DNA of 64,000 nucleotides, taken from contig CM055823.1 of the NCBI GenBank assembly GCA_029582265.1, positions 25,036,569 through 25,100,568 on the forward strand. Reading direction: 5' to 3'. The notes under the pieces were generated by a model. It was not told the DNA's origin. It did no database searches and worked only from the letters and a program-made list of their open reading frames with translations. The translations under genes were made by a program, and so were the position numbers. The DNA comes from Zoroaster sp. YZ-2022 (lineage: Eukaryota > Echinodermata > Asteroidea > Forcipulatida > Zoroasteridae). Positions within the stretch are counted from its first letter, which is position 1, and each line of letters begins with the position of its first letter. This document shows, piece by piece, positions 12,047 through 24,800 of this stretch.

Positions 12047-15000
12047 CTTGACAGGAAAAAACAAAAATATAATGATGTAAATAAAAGTTATGGCTCAACA
12101 TTAGAAAACCCCAAACGAAATTTGTAATGTTAAAAATAAATCAGATATGTTCTTAAAATGTACACGATGAAAGCTGTATAATATCAGATGTTTTGTGTAT
12201 TACTCACTGTCTTTGTCTGGATACAAAGTAATCTTTTTGAAAATTTGAAGTGTTTTTTTTATTCGAGGAAAAAACATAATGTAAATGATCATGCACAAAG
12301 TTATGTGCATGGGTGGCGATCCCAGGGGGACAGGGGTCATGTCCTCCAATATATATGACAGGGAGACGGTAATAATAATGTCCCCCAATAAACGTATTTA
12401 GACTATTTTGTTTCCAAACATCTTTCCATGTCCATTATAGGTGGTTACACTAGTAGCCTATCAAATTTAAAATAAATAAATAAATAAATACAAAATCAGT
12501 GACTTTATGTGGGGGAGGTTGGTTGAGGTCATTTGTCCAACTCTACCCCCAATCGTAACAACATATCAACGCCACTGGTTTTGTGTATTGCTAACTGCCT
12601 TTGTCAGGAAACCAACTTAGTAACCTTTAAAAAAACATAAGGAAACGGAATATAACGAGCAACATAAACCCTAAAACGAAATGTGTAATGTTTGAATCTA
12701 GCAGATGAAATTTGATGTTTTATTATTATTTGATAGTTTTTGCATTGCTCCATTTCACTAATAAAAGTAAACTCATCAAACATATTCATACATTTTTTTA
12801 GTTTTTAAAAATACATTTCAAGTATTGTTTTTTCGAATGCAATGCAAAAGGGACCAAACTTGTGACTAATTAATTTATATATTTCAATTTCAACCAATCA
12901 GAGTAATGACGGTTAACAGTATGTGCCTGATCATTCTTCAAAAGTAAATTTGTTGCATACCAATGTCATCTTTATACATGTATGTCACGCTTTCTGTCCC
13001 AATACTCAGTTCGTAATTGTCGTTGGAGGACATTATGCTGAAAGGCTTAACATACAGAACACCCCAGGTGTCATCTGTATCCCACAGTTCCACACGTATC
13101 ATCCACTCTCCCTCTCTTGTTAGATGATGGAGTACATCGTTCCCTATCCAGTGGTCTGACACCAATGAGCCAAATCCGTCCTTGTACTCGTTCCAGCTTC
13201 GAGTGAAATTCTCAGACCCATCTTCTCGCCTCTGAATCACCTACAGTATTACAAGTCAGTAATATTGAACAACTGTCAATGGAGAATTCAATGTATTTGA
13301 GCCACTTTATCATATCAATATTATTAATCAGCGACGGATCCATAATGGTGGTCGGGGGTAGGGCTGTGCCGGGTATCCAGGTATCCGGACACCCGACCGA
13401 AACTGTCATTACCCGGTTCCATTTTTCGGTTCCAATTACCCGTAAACGACTTTTTAAAATTCGGACTTAACATTTGAGCGGAGTGAACATAAATCTGTCA
13501 CTCTTGAACAATGTAACGTTTACACTTTTACAGACAATTATCTTTAAATTCAAGAGATTACACTCAAATAAAGCCTTTGTAGTATTTTACGGACATTTTT
13601 CACACACTTTTCTCTAACTGTATGTGATACAATGTTTTCGCGATCACGATCAGAAACAAGTTTTTGGCTTTGATCATTGGTTGAGTGTATTTAATGTTTT
13701 CACGAGTTAAGATGTGTTATAGTCACGTGACTGTTTCCAGCAAGCTTGATCTGACTTCCTGCTTGGTTATGATTGGTTTCATGATGGTGAATTATAAAAA
13801 GTAACAAAGTTTTGTTCAAAAATGATTGAATGATTGTTTGTACAAGCTATTTATAGTTTACTACTCACGAGTAAGTTACATTTGGCATTGTAAATGTCAC
13901 GTTTCTGCACAAGTTTACTACTCACGAGTAAGTTCCATTTGGCATTGTAAATGTCACGTTTCTGCACAAGTTTACTGCTCACGAGTAAGTTACATTTGAC
14001 ATTGTAAATGTCACGTTTCTGCACAAGTTTACTGCTCACGAGTAAGTTACATTTGACATTGTACATGTCACGTTTCTGTACAAGTTTACTGCTCACGAGT
14101 AAGTTACATTTGACATTGTACATGTCACGTTTCTGCACAAGTTTACTAATCACGAGTAAGTTACATTTGACATTGTAAATGTCACGTTTCTGCACAAGTT
14201 TACTGCTCACGAGTAAGTTACATTTGACATTGTAAATGTCACGTTTCTGCACAAGTTTACTACTCACGAGTAAGTTCCATTTGGCATTGTAAATGTCACG
14301 TTTCTGCACAAGTTTACTGCTCACGAGTAAGTTACATTTGACATTGTAAATGTCACGTTTCTGCACAAGTTTACTGCTCACGAGTAAGTTACATTTGACA
14401 TTGTACATGTCACGTTTCTGTACAAGTTTACTGCTCACGAGTAAGTTACATTTGACATTGTACATGTCACGTTTCTGTACAAGTTTACTGCTCACGAGTA
14501 AGTTACATTTGACATTGTAAATGTCACGTTTCTGCACAAGTTTACTAATCACGAGTAAGTTACATTTGACATTGTAAATGTCACGTTTCTGCACAAGTTT
14601 ACTGCTCACGAGTAAGTTACATTTGACATTGTAAATGTCACGTTTCTGCACAAGTTTACTGCTCACGAGTAAGTTACATTTGACATTGTAAATGTCACGT
14701 TTCTGCACAAGTTTACTGCTCACGAGTAAGTTACATTTGACATTGTAAATGTCACGTTTCTGCACAAGTTTACTACTCACGAGTAAGTCACATTTGGCAT
14801 TGTAAATGTCACGTTTCTGCACAAGTTTACTGCTCACGAGTAAGTCACATTTGACATTGTAAATGTCACGTTTCTGCACAAGTTACTGCTCACGAGTAAG
14901 TTACATTTGACATTGTAAATGTCACGTTTCTGCACAGGTTTACTACTCACGAGTAAGTTACATTTGGCATTGTAAATGTCACGTTTCTGCACAAGTTTAC

Positions 15001-18000
15001 TACTCACGAGTAAGTCACATTTGGCATTGTAAATGTCACGTTTCTGCACAAGTTTACTACTCACGAGTAAGTCACATTTGACATTGTAAATGTCACGTTT
15101 CTGCACAAGTTTACTGCTCACGAGTAAGTTACATTTGGCATTGTAAATGTCACGTTTCTGCACAAGTTTACTGCTCACGAGTAAGTTACATTTGACATTG
15201 TAAATGTCACGTTTCTGCACAGGTTTACTACTCATGAGTAAGTTAGATTTGGCATTGTAAATGTCACGTTTCTGCACAAGTTTACTGCTCACGAGTAAGT
15301 TACATTTGGCATTGTAAATGTCACGTTTCTGCACAAGTTTACTGCTCACGAGTAAGTTACATTTGGCATTGTAAATGTCACGTTTCTGCACAAGTTTACT
15401 GCTCACGAGTAAGTTACATTTGACATTGTAAATGTCACGTTTCTACACAAGTTTACTACTCACGACTAAGTTACATTTGACATTGTAAATGTCACGTTTC
15501 TGAACATGTTTCTGATCAAGAACTTTTGACGTCGAAAACAAGTTCCCTCCGTGTTCGCTCCACAACACGCCCTACCCCCTCTGATAGCATGTGACCCAAA
15601 GCCTTATAATTATTGGTAATTGTATAGTGTTTATAGTCGATAGTTTGATCGTGCCCGTTATGATCTGACAATTGTCTAAATAAAAAATAATTTGTCAAAC
15701 ACTATTGCATGTAGGTTATTACACAAGTCCAACAGCCCATTGTTCCAAAAGCTTATTTCAGACTACCTATTTTTTCTTCGTCTGTCAGATCATTTAGTGT
15801 TACAGTTTATACAGATATAGTTCCAACACCTTTTATTTGGACTTCTCTACAGTGACAACGAACCATTTATTTAAGCTGATCTGATGTCCAAAGCCCAATA
15901 TTTTTAAAAACCACTGACCAAATGGTCCTTAAATTCAGACAAGAAGTTAGAAATGCGTAGCATACTACATATTTTCCAAATTACACCATTCGCTATAATG
16001 TGTATTGGACTTGTCATAGAAGGATTAGTCAAATCAAATGGATTTACAACCAAATAAAATATAGTAAATTATATCTTAAATTCGTTATCAAAATATGCAG
16101 TGGTCTTATTGAGGATTCACCCCAAAAATATCCTTAATACATAACGGCCCTGGTTTGTATTAAGTGTTCAGATGCTGCTTAAGTGATAACTTATAGATTT
16201 TAAGAAAGTGTGAAGTTTTTATGTCAATTAATTGCCCCCTTTTTGCTTATTATACGGGACGTCTTTTCCCGCCTCGTTCACTAATATTGCCCGGTGAACT
16301 CTGACGTAAATACTTGGTGAGGTTATGTATACCCCTACTGTTTGATGACCAGGTGGTTGGTCCGTTAGACCCCTCCCTTCCCCCACCCTTCCCCCTCCCT
16401 TCCCCCTCCCTTCCCCCTCCCCCAAACATTAATATTATTTAATAAACTTCAATATAGCACTTTGTTTACGTTTGGACTACCATGGTTTTAAAAGTTCAAA
16501 TACTTTCTCCCAAAATTTTCAATTTCCGAGAAAAAAATACAAAATATTGCACAACATTTAACAAATATTCTGAAATGTTGTAAGAATTATTTCATAATTT
16601 ATTCTACAATCTGAATGTTTCAAACTATATGATGGATGACGTTCCCATTTTTTATGATTTCTTCTCTGTATAGCCAATGGACTTTTATAAATGAAGAGGT
16701 TTCGAGACGATGAACATTGCCTTATTGCAAGATATGATTCACTCGATATCTCAAATTTACCCAAACCTACTTTCACCCATAAAGTATTATTATAAAAGTA
16801 GTTTGAGAAAAAGTGATTTTTTTCGCTGTTTTTTTTTCACCAGCAAAAGTTGTATACTTCATCGACAGAATTCAGTCGTGTTGCCTTAGTGTTAAAGGGA
16901 TAGTATCGTCACGATCAGAGTAGCTTTCAACAGGGCATGGAATCGGTGTCCTAGTTAAAGATGAAAACAGTGAAATTACTAAGTCATTTATGCAGCAGCA
17001 ACGGTAATATGACCTTATCATGTGGGTTATTATTTTCCATCACTGAGTTAATCAAAACCTGGCACTCCGATTCCATGCCCTGGTGATCGTGGAGATATTG
17101 CCCCATTAATCCGTCTGCTTCAATTCCCTGATCGTTCTGCTGATGACGTCATGCCAATAGCAATGTTGTGGTCTGGGTTTTTTCCAGAGACTGTTATACC
17201 TAACTCCACTTGTATTATTTGTACATATAAAATAATTATTCAAATCAAAGACGTAAAATGGGCAGCGCCACACGAAAAAGCTGGGGATGGGGGCCGCAAT
17301 CTATTGTTTTTTGGGGGGAGTATTTTTTTATTGGGAATTAAGGTACTCTTATATTACTGATCAGCAGTGAACAATGTATTGTAGATAAATGGACAAAGTT
17401 TTTCAATTTTATATAATCATATAATTTAATATAATTATCTTGTCCGTATAGAATCACTGCAACACCGCTGACTAACCCGTAGTGGCTGACTAACCCGTAG
17501 TGGCTGACTAACCCGTAGTGGCTGACTAAACCCGTAGTGGCTGACTAACCCGTAGTGGCTGACTAACCCGTAGTGGCATAACCGCGTGAAGATTTAAATA
17601 AACAAACACACCCTCATGGGTGCCATGATAATAAATCTTATCGTGGTAGATTGATAATTAAGATGTTCAAACACTCATCTTGGTATTTGGTTTCTCAAAA
17701 ACATATTCTTAATTGTTTTTGCTGTGATTTCAGCAGCAAGAATTAGTTGTGTCATCGACATAATTCGGTCGTGTTGCATTTAGTGTCAACCCCACTGCTT
17801 CAAAAGCATGGCACGCTTGTGACGTCACAAACGCTGCATTTGAGTGCAGCTGCCATTACATAGTGCACACAATTTAATCATTTTTACCGTTGAGATGACG
17901 TCATATCAAAAGCATTATAAAGGTCTCTATCTCTCAGCTCAACTTGTATTATACATTCATTCAAATATTCAAATCGAAGACGTAAAATGTTTTTATTCCA

Positions 18001-21000
18001 ATTATCCGACCAACATTGTTTAAATTACATCTTAATCTGGGGTTATGAATACAGCAAACCTTTGAGATCATTGGGACCGGGCAATACAAGGCTTCATTGA
18101 GTCCACTCATCGCTCCTTATTCTCATTCACCTCCCCCACCGCCTTTGAATTAACTAGTCCCATGTTGGGATTTAATCTGTATGTGGTAATGGTCGACAAA
18201 AGTGAACTTACGATATAGCCACGGGACGATGACATATAACAGTAGACCTTCAATCCGTCTGGATACACGTCAGGTTGAGGATAGATGGTGTAAACACCAC
18301 TCACTTTGTTACCAGCATCATAGTAGGACTGACAGTCTTCATGCCTGTAATCTAATGACAGATAATAATAAGATGTATTACTAGTAAGTGCATTTACTGA
18401 TGAATGGATATAGGGACTCAGATGGTGAAGAGAATTAAACATGTTGTAAACATTGTAATTACCGCACCATGATTGGTCCTGATACAGCAACATTATACTC
18501 AAACTCACAATAAATAGCACCAACTACAAATTCATTTGAATGCCACTTGGCCACAGCTTTCAAGCTTTTTTATTCAAAGAGGTTGATACCATCAACCACC
18601 GGAATACCAGACTATGGTCAAACCGGATTTGTCATTAAACAGCATTTGATAAAGACAAACAAACACACACCCTGAGATACCCAAGACCTCAGAGAAAAAT
18701 GCACATGTGTAACATCTATATGCTAATACACAGCATAATTTGATAAAGACAAACAAACAAACACACACCCTGAGATACCCAAGACCTCAGAGAAAAATGC
18801 ACATGTGTAACATCTATATGCTAATACACAGCATAATTTGATAAAGACAAACAAACACACACCCTGAGATACCCAAGACTTCAGAGAAAAACCAGCTGGG
18901 ACCACCTATACAGCGTACCCAAGACTCTGTATACCCAGACCTGGCACCACTAACCCCCAATGGGGATAGTTATTAAAACATACATTTAAATGTTGACAAT
19001 AACAAACAGTATAATGCACATGTGTAACATATGCTAATACACAGCATATCATATGAATCAATACAATATGAATCAACCAAGTGTTCGCGTCCCACCTAGG
19101 AAGCTGCGGTCTGAACTAGCCCGAGGGAGATCCCGGCACTATGAACACTTGATAACATGTAAATAACGGAGGACTAAAATCTCCATATTATTAAGTTAAA
19201 TTTTCTAGGACTGCAGTAACTGTTAATTGTCAGAACTGCTGCACCAAAAGTGGGAAGTTAATGTGCTATTCCGCCCAAAACTGCCACACGCGAGAAGCGC
19301 GCCCAAAGGAACAGAACAAAAACCCCACAAAAGTGCACCAGTTACAGCACAGACAGAATACCATTACACAGATTAGCCTTGAAAATGGAAAGCCCTTTTT
19401 GGAGACCGATGGACCCAATCGAAACGATAAAAGCTAGCATCCGACCAGATAAACTGCGGGAGCTGCAGTACCCTAGCCCCAAGCTTTTTACACTGCGCTT
19501 TCACCCAACCATTGGCTGCTTTACGTGCGTTCTCGATGGATTTTTGAGAAGTGGCACCAAAATAGAACATTCTCAGGAGAATGTCTGACCAAACTCCAAT
19601 AGCTTGCAGAAACCTTTGCCGGCAAATGCCCAAGTGATGAGCTGTCTCAAAGTGAACAAGTCATGAGACACCAAATCATTCGTCCCTAAATGCAAAATGA
19701 TCAAAGCAGGGATAGGGGTATGAAACCCTGATAGCAAACCATGAAGGTCCTTCAAGTGAGCACCTCCTCGGCCATTCCAACACACCAGATTGGGTCGAGC
19801 GACAGCGACCAGACCCCTTTATGTCTGCAACGGGCACCCACTGTGCAAAAGCTGTGGACGCAGCTCCCATCCGGAAAGAATGGGACCGATAGCGATCACC
19901 CGCCACCCCACAAACACCAAAGCAGCTCAAAGCACCGCTGTGAACTGATACCGTGTGAGGGGATCACCACGTTTATGGCGGAACAAGGGGCCAGACAATT
20001 GTTCCCGCGCTTGCAAATACCCTTGCAAAGCAGTAACTGGACAGATTGCCACAACCTGCAGCCTTGCGATATGAACCCACTGTGGAGGGCCAACCTGATT
20101 AGTTTTAGAATGACGTATGGCCAGGACCACAGACATGCTAGATCGATTGCCACAGAAACACACACCGGAATACTGTAACATAGATTCTTGCATATGGTAA
20201 GTGGAATTGGCAGTAAACTCCCAAACGCGCAAAAAGCCGAAAAAAGCTGCCCGAAACATGGTGCTTTCAAATTGGGAAGCACATACCTTGGGCAACGCCT
20301 CTAAAAGTCGGCACAAAAGCGACAATGAAATCGGCAATCGCTCATCTTGCCTAGCCCCGTCCCGCCTGTAAACCTACCAGCAATTTTGCCACAATAAAAT
20401 TATTAGTTGGACCGGCCCATCCTCTAAGTTTACAAAAACACCCCACCCCTGCCACATATGTATTAATTGTGGATGGAGAATAGTAAAGTAAAGACAGCCA
20501 TGAGATGAAACCTGCAATGTCTTGCGGAGAAACAGTTGACACAGCCGAAGCTTGATGTGCTTTAAAACGGCAAAAGGCGTGCCACCCTGACATGTAAACC
20601 ATGTGTGTATTCTTAGCGAACACCAAACAACCATCCCATTCCGCTGCTAAAACACGTGGGGCAGCTGAGGTAAAAGGGGGGCATGCCCGGCTGGGCCCTT
20701 GGAGCTAGGGCCCGAAAGCGCCCCATCTGAAAACGAGAAAGTGCATCAGCTATGTCATTATGAACACCTGGTATATGCACTGCCTTAAAAATTATATTGA
20801 ATTTGAGGCATTGCATGACCATTGCCCGCACTAATTGCAATGCGCATACAAGGCGACGTTTGTTTATTTATGATCCCCACAACAGCGATATTACCGTACC
20901 GGAACAACACCCTGCAGTTCACCAACAAGGGCGTCCAACAGAGGAGCGCCACTAAAGCAATGGATGGAGAACTAGCCAGCCACACTGACGGACAATGCCA

Positions 21001-21788
21001 TTGAACCCACCTCCCTTGGAAAGAAGCCATATATAGCCGATGGATGCAGCAGCATCAGTGAATAATCCAAGAGCAACAATTGAATCCCAATTTTCCCGCA
21101 GGAATGTAGTAAGACCGTTATAGCGCTGCAAGAATGACAGCCACATGACCAGATCGAGCTTCGCACCTTGCGAAAGGCGCACCCTGTGATGCGGCTGCTT
21201 GAGGCCCACTATCAGTGCAACCGTAAAAACGCACGCCCCGGCACAACTGCTTTACACACAGATTCAATGACCCCACTAAGGATTGAATTTGAACTAAACT
21301 GGCTTTTGGCCTGCCAAGCAAGAGTTGAATCTGCCTTGTGAGTGGTTGAACTTTGACCTGTGGGACCCGGACCTGCCCTCGAACAGTGACGATTTCGAGC
21401 CCCGATTATGAGATAGTTTGTACCAACAAAGAGAAAATCAACCAGATAATGTGTGACAAAGCCTGAATGTGCAATTGCTTTCACCTGGAACCCAGAAAAG
21501 TGCTCAACTTCCCAAAGAGCGCGCAGGAAATGGAACATCCCATCGGCAGGCACTTGTCAAATAAAATTGGCCCCCAAACTTGAAACCCAAAAGCTCGTAA
21601 CCACGAGGGGAAACTGGCAAGAGCCGAAAAGCTGATTTAATGCCTGCCTCAGCAAGCCATGCATTACAGCCTGCCTGCAAAACCCCTACATCAAATGACG
21701 CATAATCCACTTTGCGTTAACCTTACCAATGAAAGCACTGACCCCCTTTCCTTGTGGGAAAGACAGATGATGTATGAGACAAAAAGTC

Positions 21789-21826
<38 letters not shown>

Positions 21827-24800
21827 GGCACTAAACTGAAGTGGCAATTTGAAATGGACCAGCAATGCGACCTGCACCCTTGCATGGCCTTTGGATTACC
21901 AACGCTTTTGGTAAATGCTGTACGAGAGCACTGCCCAGCACTATCCATAGAGCAGCATGCGTGCACACATGGCCAGAACGTGAGAAACATCTTACACCCG
22001 CTACCACAAGAGCAACCTCAGAACCTGAAGACCTATGAGCTTTGGCAAGCACTGAAGGACTGTCAAAAAACAAAATTGACATGCCAATGTAAGCACTACT
22101 CCAAATCTTTCCTTTATCAATGACTGCGAAATGTGTCCCCCCAGCAGTAAACTGAGTCGGCGCGTGTAATAGGAGCCGGCTAAGTTAAAGAAGCCAAACC
22201 AGCACAAGACGCCTGCGTTGAAAGAAGCATGCTGAGAAAAACTTGAGGCCCAGTGACCATCCCCCCTGTAACCGTAGGGAGCTGGTGACTAATGCTTGGC
22301 AGAACAGAAGTTGCAAGCACTGATGGCACAATGCCACAGTACTAGTACTAACGCCGCTTGGCTGACTTTAGCAAGCGGCTTGGTTAAAGCCAGAAAGCGC
22401 TGGATTAAGGCTCCAAACACTGGACCCGTTAAATGACTGGGGGCACTAAAATTAAAGTAGGGACCGCAACCCCTTTTTAAAATGCCATTTTATGCTAAAT
22501 CTTTTGATTATGTTAGAGAATATAGTTCTAATTGAAACCTTTTTTACCCATACAAACCGGACTTACGGTTGTCAAGTTATTCCCTTTTACTGTTTACGTT
22601 TTCAGGAATTTTTGTTCAATTTTCCTATGGAGTTTTTGGTATTGTTTACCATTTTAAACAAGTTGGTAAACAAAAGGAAACTGCCATATTGTAAATACTA
22701 TCTTCCACGGCCCTGAAACTTTATGAAGGTGTACCTGAATGTTGCCAAAACAGCTTATACAATTTTAATTTTAGTTGTTAACGATGTAACAAACATTGCC
22801 ATGGAAACAATAATAAACAACAATAATACCTCCATTGGTCAAAATTAGATATTGAGTAGATAACAAAGAATGCCTTGACAAAAAGAGCTAGATGAGTAAT
22901 ATTATTATTAGGCTACTACAACTAGCAACAAAACCAGTCCAAGTGGGATTACCACAATCATTAAAGTCCACAAGTCCACAAGTCCAGCGGCAACGGCTGC
23001 TTCCCGTATGCAAGGGTACACTAGACTGACCTGACTGGACGGATGGTTTGGTGGGTGGTCATGCCAGCATCAGATCCAGCATGTCCAGATAACAAGGGTA
23101 CAGTCAGATACTGTCACCGAGCTTGGGGCCGAAACCTCCACCGTCTCACGATGAACCTGGCGTCTGGGAAGGGGGCCGTGCGACTATGCTTATCCTTCAG
23201 TAGGGGGAGCTCTCGTGCCTCACCCGCCACCGGAGCCGCCCGCAACCGGGCGGAGGGCGAACCCGACGACTCGGTCGTGGCATCATTGAATTGACTGACG
23301 CAATACAATAGACAATGAACTAGCTGCAAGTGCAATTGCAATCAAGGGCTTGTAGTCGGGAGACCGGACTCGAAGGTCGCCTCGTAAATTGTAAAGTTAA
23401 CGTTAACGTTAGGCCCCTATTCCCTCGTGACAACAAATTCAGCCCAGTTAAAGGTGTGCAACCGCAAACAAAAAGAAGAGGTGTGAAGGCCGATGTACTG
23501 CAGTGATTAAACAATCCGTAAGACAACAGAAGATCTAACTAGTAACTGTTACATTGAAGATGAACTACTGTCACAAAAACTCTTCTAGTAATGATGAAGA
23601 GAATCCAAAAATTCGTGTCGCCAGACAAGCCGTCTCACGAGTCGTGCGCACCAGTCGATCTGCCCACGAAGAAATTTTACAATAACGTTAGTTCTTGAAA
23701 ATAAATATTTGTTACAACCAACCGAAACTGGTCCGTTGTAAAAGTTCCTGTCGCCAGACTAGTTGAATCGTACACAGATAGAACTGTATCCACCGAAGAA
23801 AAGTAAAATTTGTTGACAAAAACATAAACCGCTAACCCAAAAACTCCATGGACTCCAAACCGCACTGGTTGCTTGACACCAAGCGCCAACCTTTACAGCG
23901 CGCAACCTGATTGGCTAAAAACCTCCACCAAAGTTTGCCACCAGACAAACTATTGGTGGAGGCCTAAAAGCGGGAAACTTCCCGCCTACGCCCCTGATTG
24001 GCTGTGCCATGATCCACCCTGGGCATATAAAAGGCTTGACGTGGAAAATAGCCCATAAGCCTGCCGCTGGCTAACGAGTGCACAACAATATCCCATTGAG
24101 AAAACCCGATCCGTATTGTAAGTTGCGCATAACGCATTTGATCACTTTCGTGATAAAATGATTTATATGATTTTACTTTCCACAATCCTACTACAAGACT
24201 AAGTGGTTAAACATGTATCCACCGTTTTCCCTTATTTATTCGGCTATTTTTCTACATTTTTCTTTGTAATTGGAAAATTTCTAATTTACTTGAGGAAATG
24301 AAAAGAAGTACTTTAAAGGGTCTAAGACCGTTTTAACAGTGTAAACCATACATTGTAAAACCAGGTGTTTTTTAAATTTTTATGAACGGTTTATAAACAC
24401 TCTAAAACACGTTTAACTGAATAATGGCTTATCGGAATGAGTGTGTAGGCCTATTATTACCGTTCGATTGCAACAACAACCACCCCTCGATTGCCGTAAC
24501 ACAGCCAATTCACTAACCTAATTACTTGCAGTTGAAATACTTTAACTATTGGGACAGAAACCGAAGTCAGTGAAAAAGAGGATGATGTGGTGAGTATTTC
24601 GGGAAGGGACACTCATGTCATAAAAACCCTTTCAAACCATTCTGTAGGATGCACTGATATATCATCTAAATGCAAGTTTTATCTTGCATTTAGGTTTCAT
24701 ATTCACAGTGTCCATTAGAAACGTGCAATCCAACCAATTTCTGGTTTTTAATAATGTTGTTCAATTCAAAATAGGCGTATGTTACAGACCAATTCATATA

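Larger units (their letters stand above)
19373..21790 (-). mobile_element. Ngaro/DIRS-like tyrosine-recombinase retroelement, decayed
   Basis: On the minus strand in order: DIRS-type reverse transcriptase (21780-21290), RNase H (21209-20690), tyrosine recombinase (20634-19790) and SGNH-type hydrolase (19785-19373). This order with a hydrolase module is known from Ngaro-like elements. All parts contain frameshifts or stops. No gag-like region or terminal repeats were recognised. A T run of 32 nt at 21791-21822 lies just upstream of the RT start, so the left part may be a truncated or rearranged copy. Confidence 0.75.

Noticed and set aside
13851..15406. Long minus-strand ORFs of 342 and 190 codons with a 19-residue repeat
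   Set aside because: Pure product of a 57-bp minisatellite; no codon bias or domain, broken by one base, and inside an intron of the FReD gene on the same strand.
13857..15506. Palindrome-containing repeats as a CRISPR array
   Set aside because: Units are contiguous with no unique spacers, and the DNA is clearly animal.
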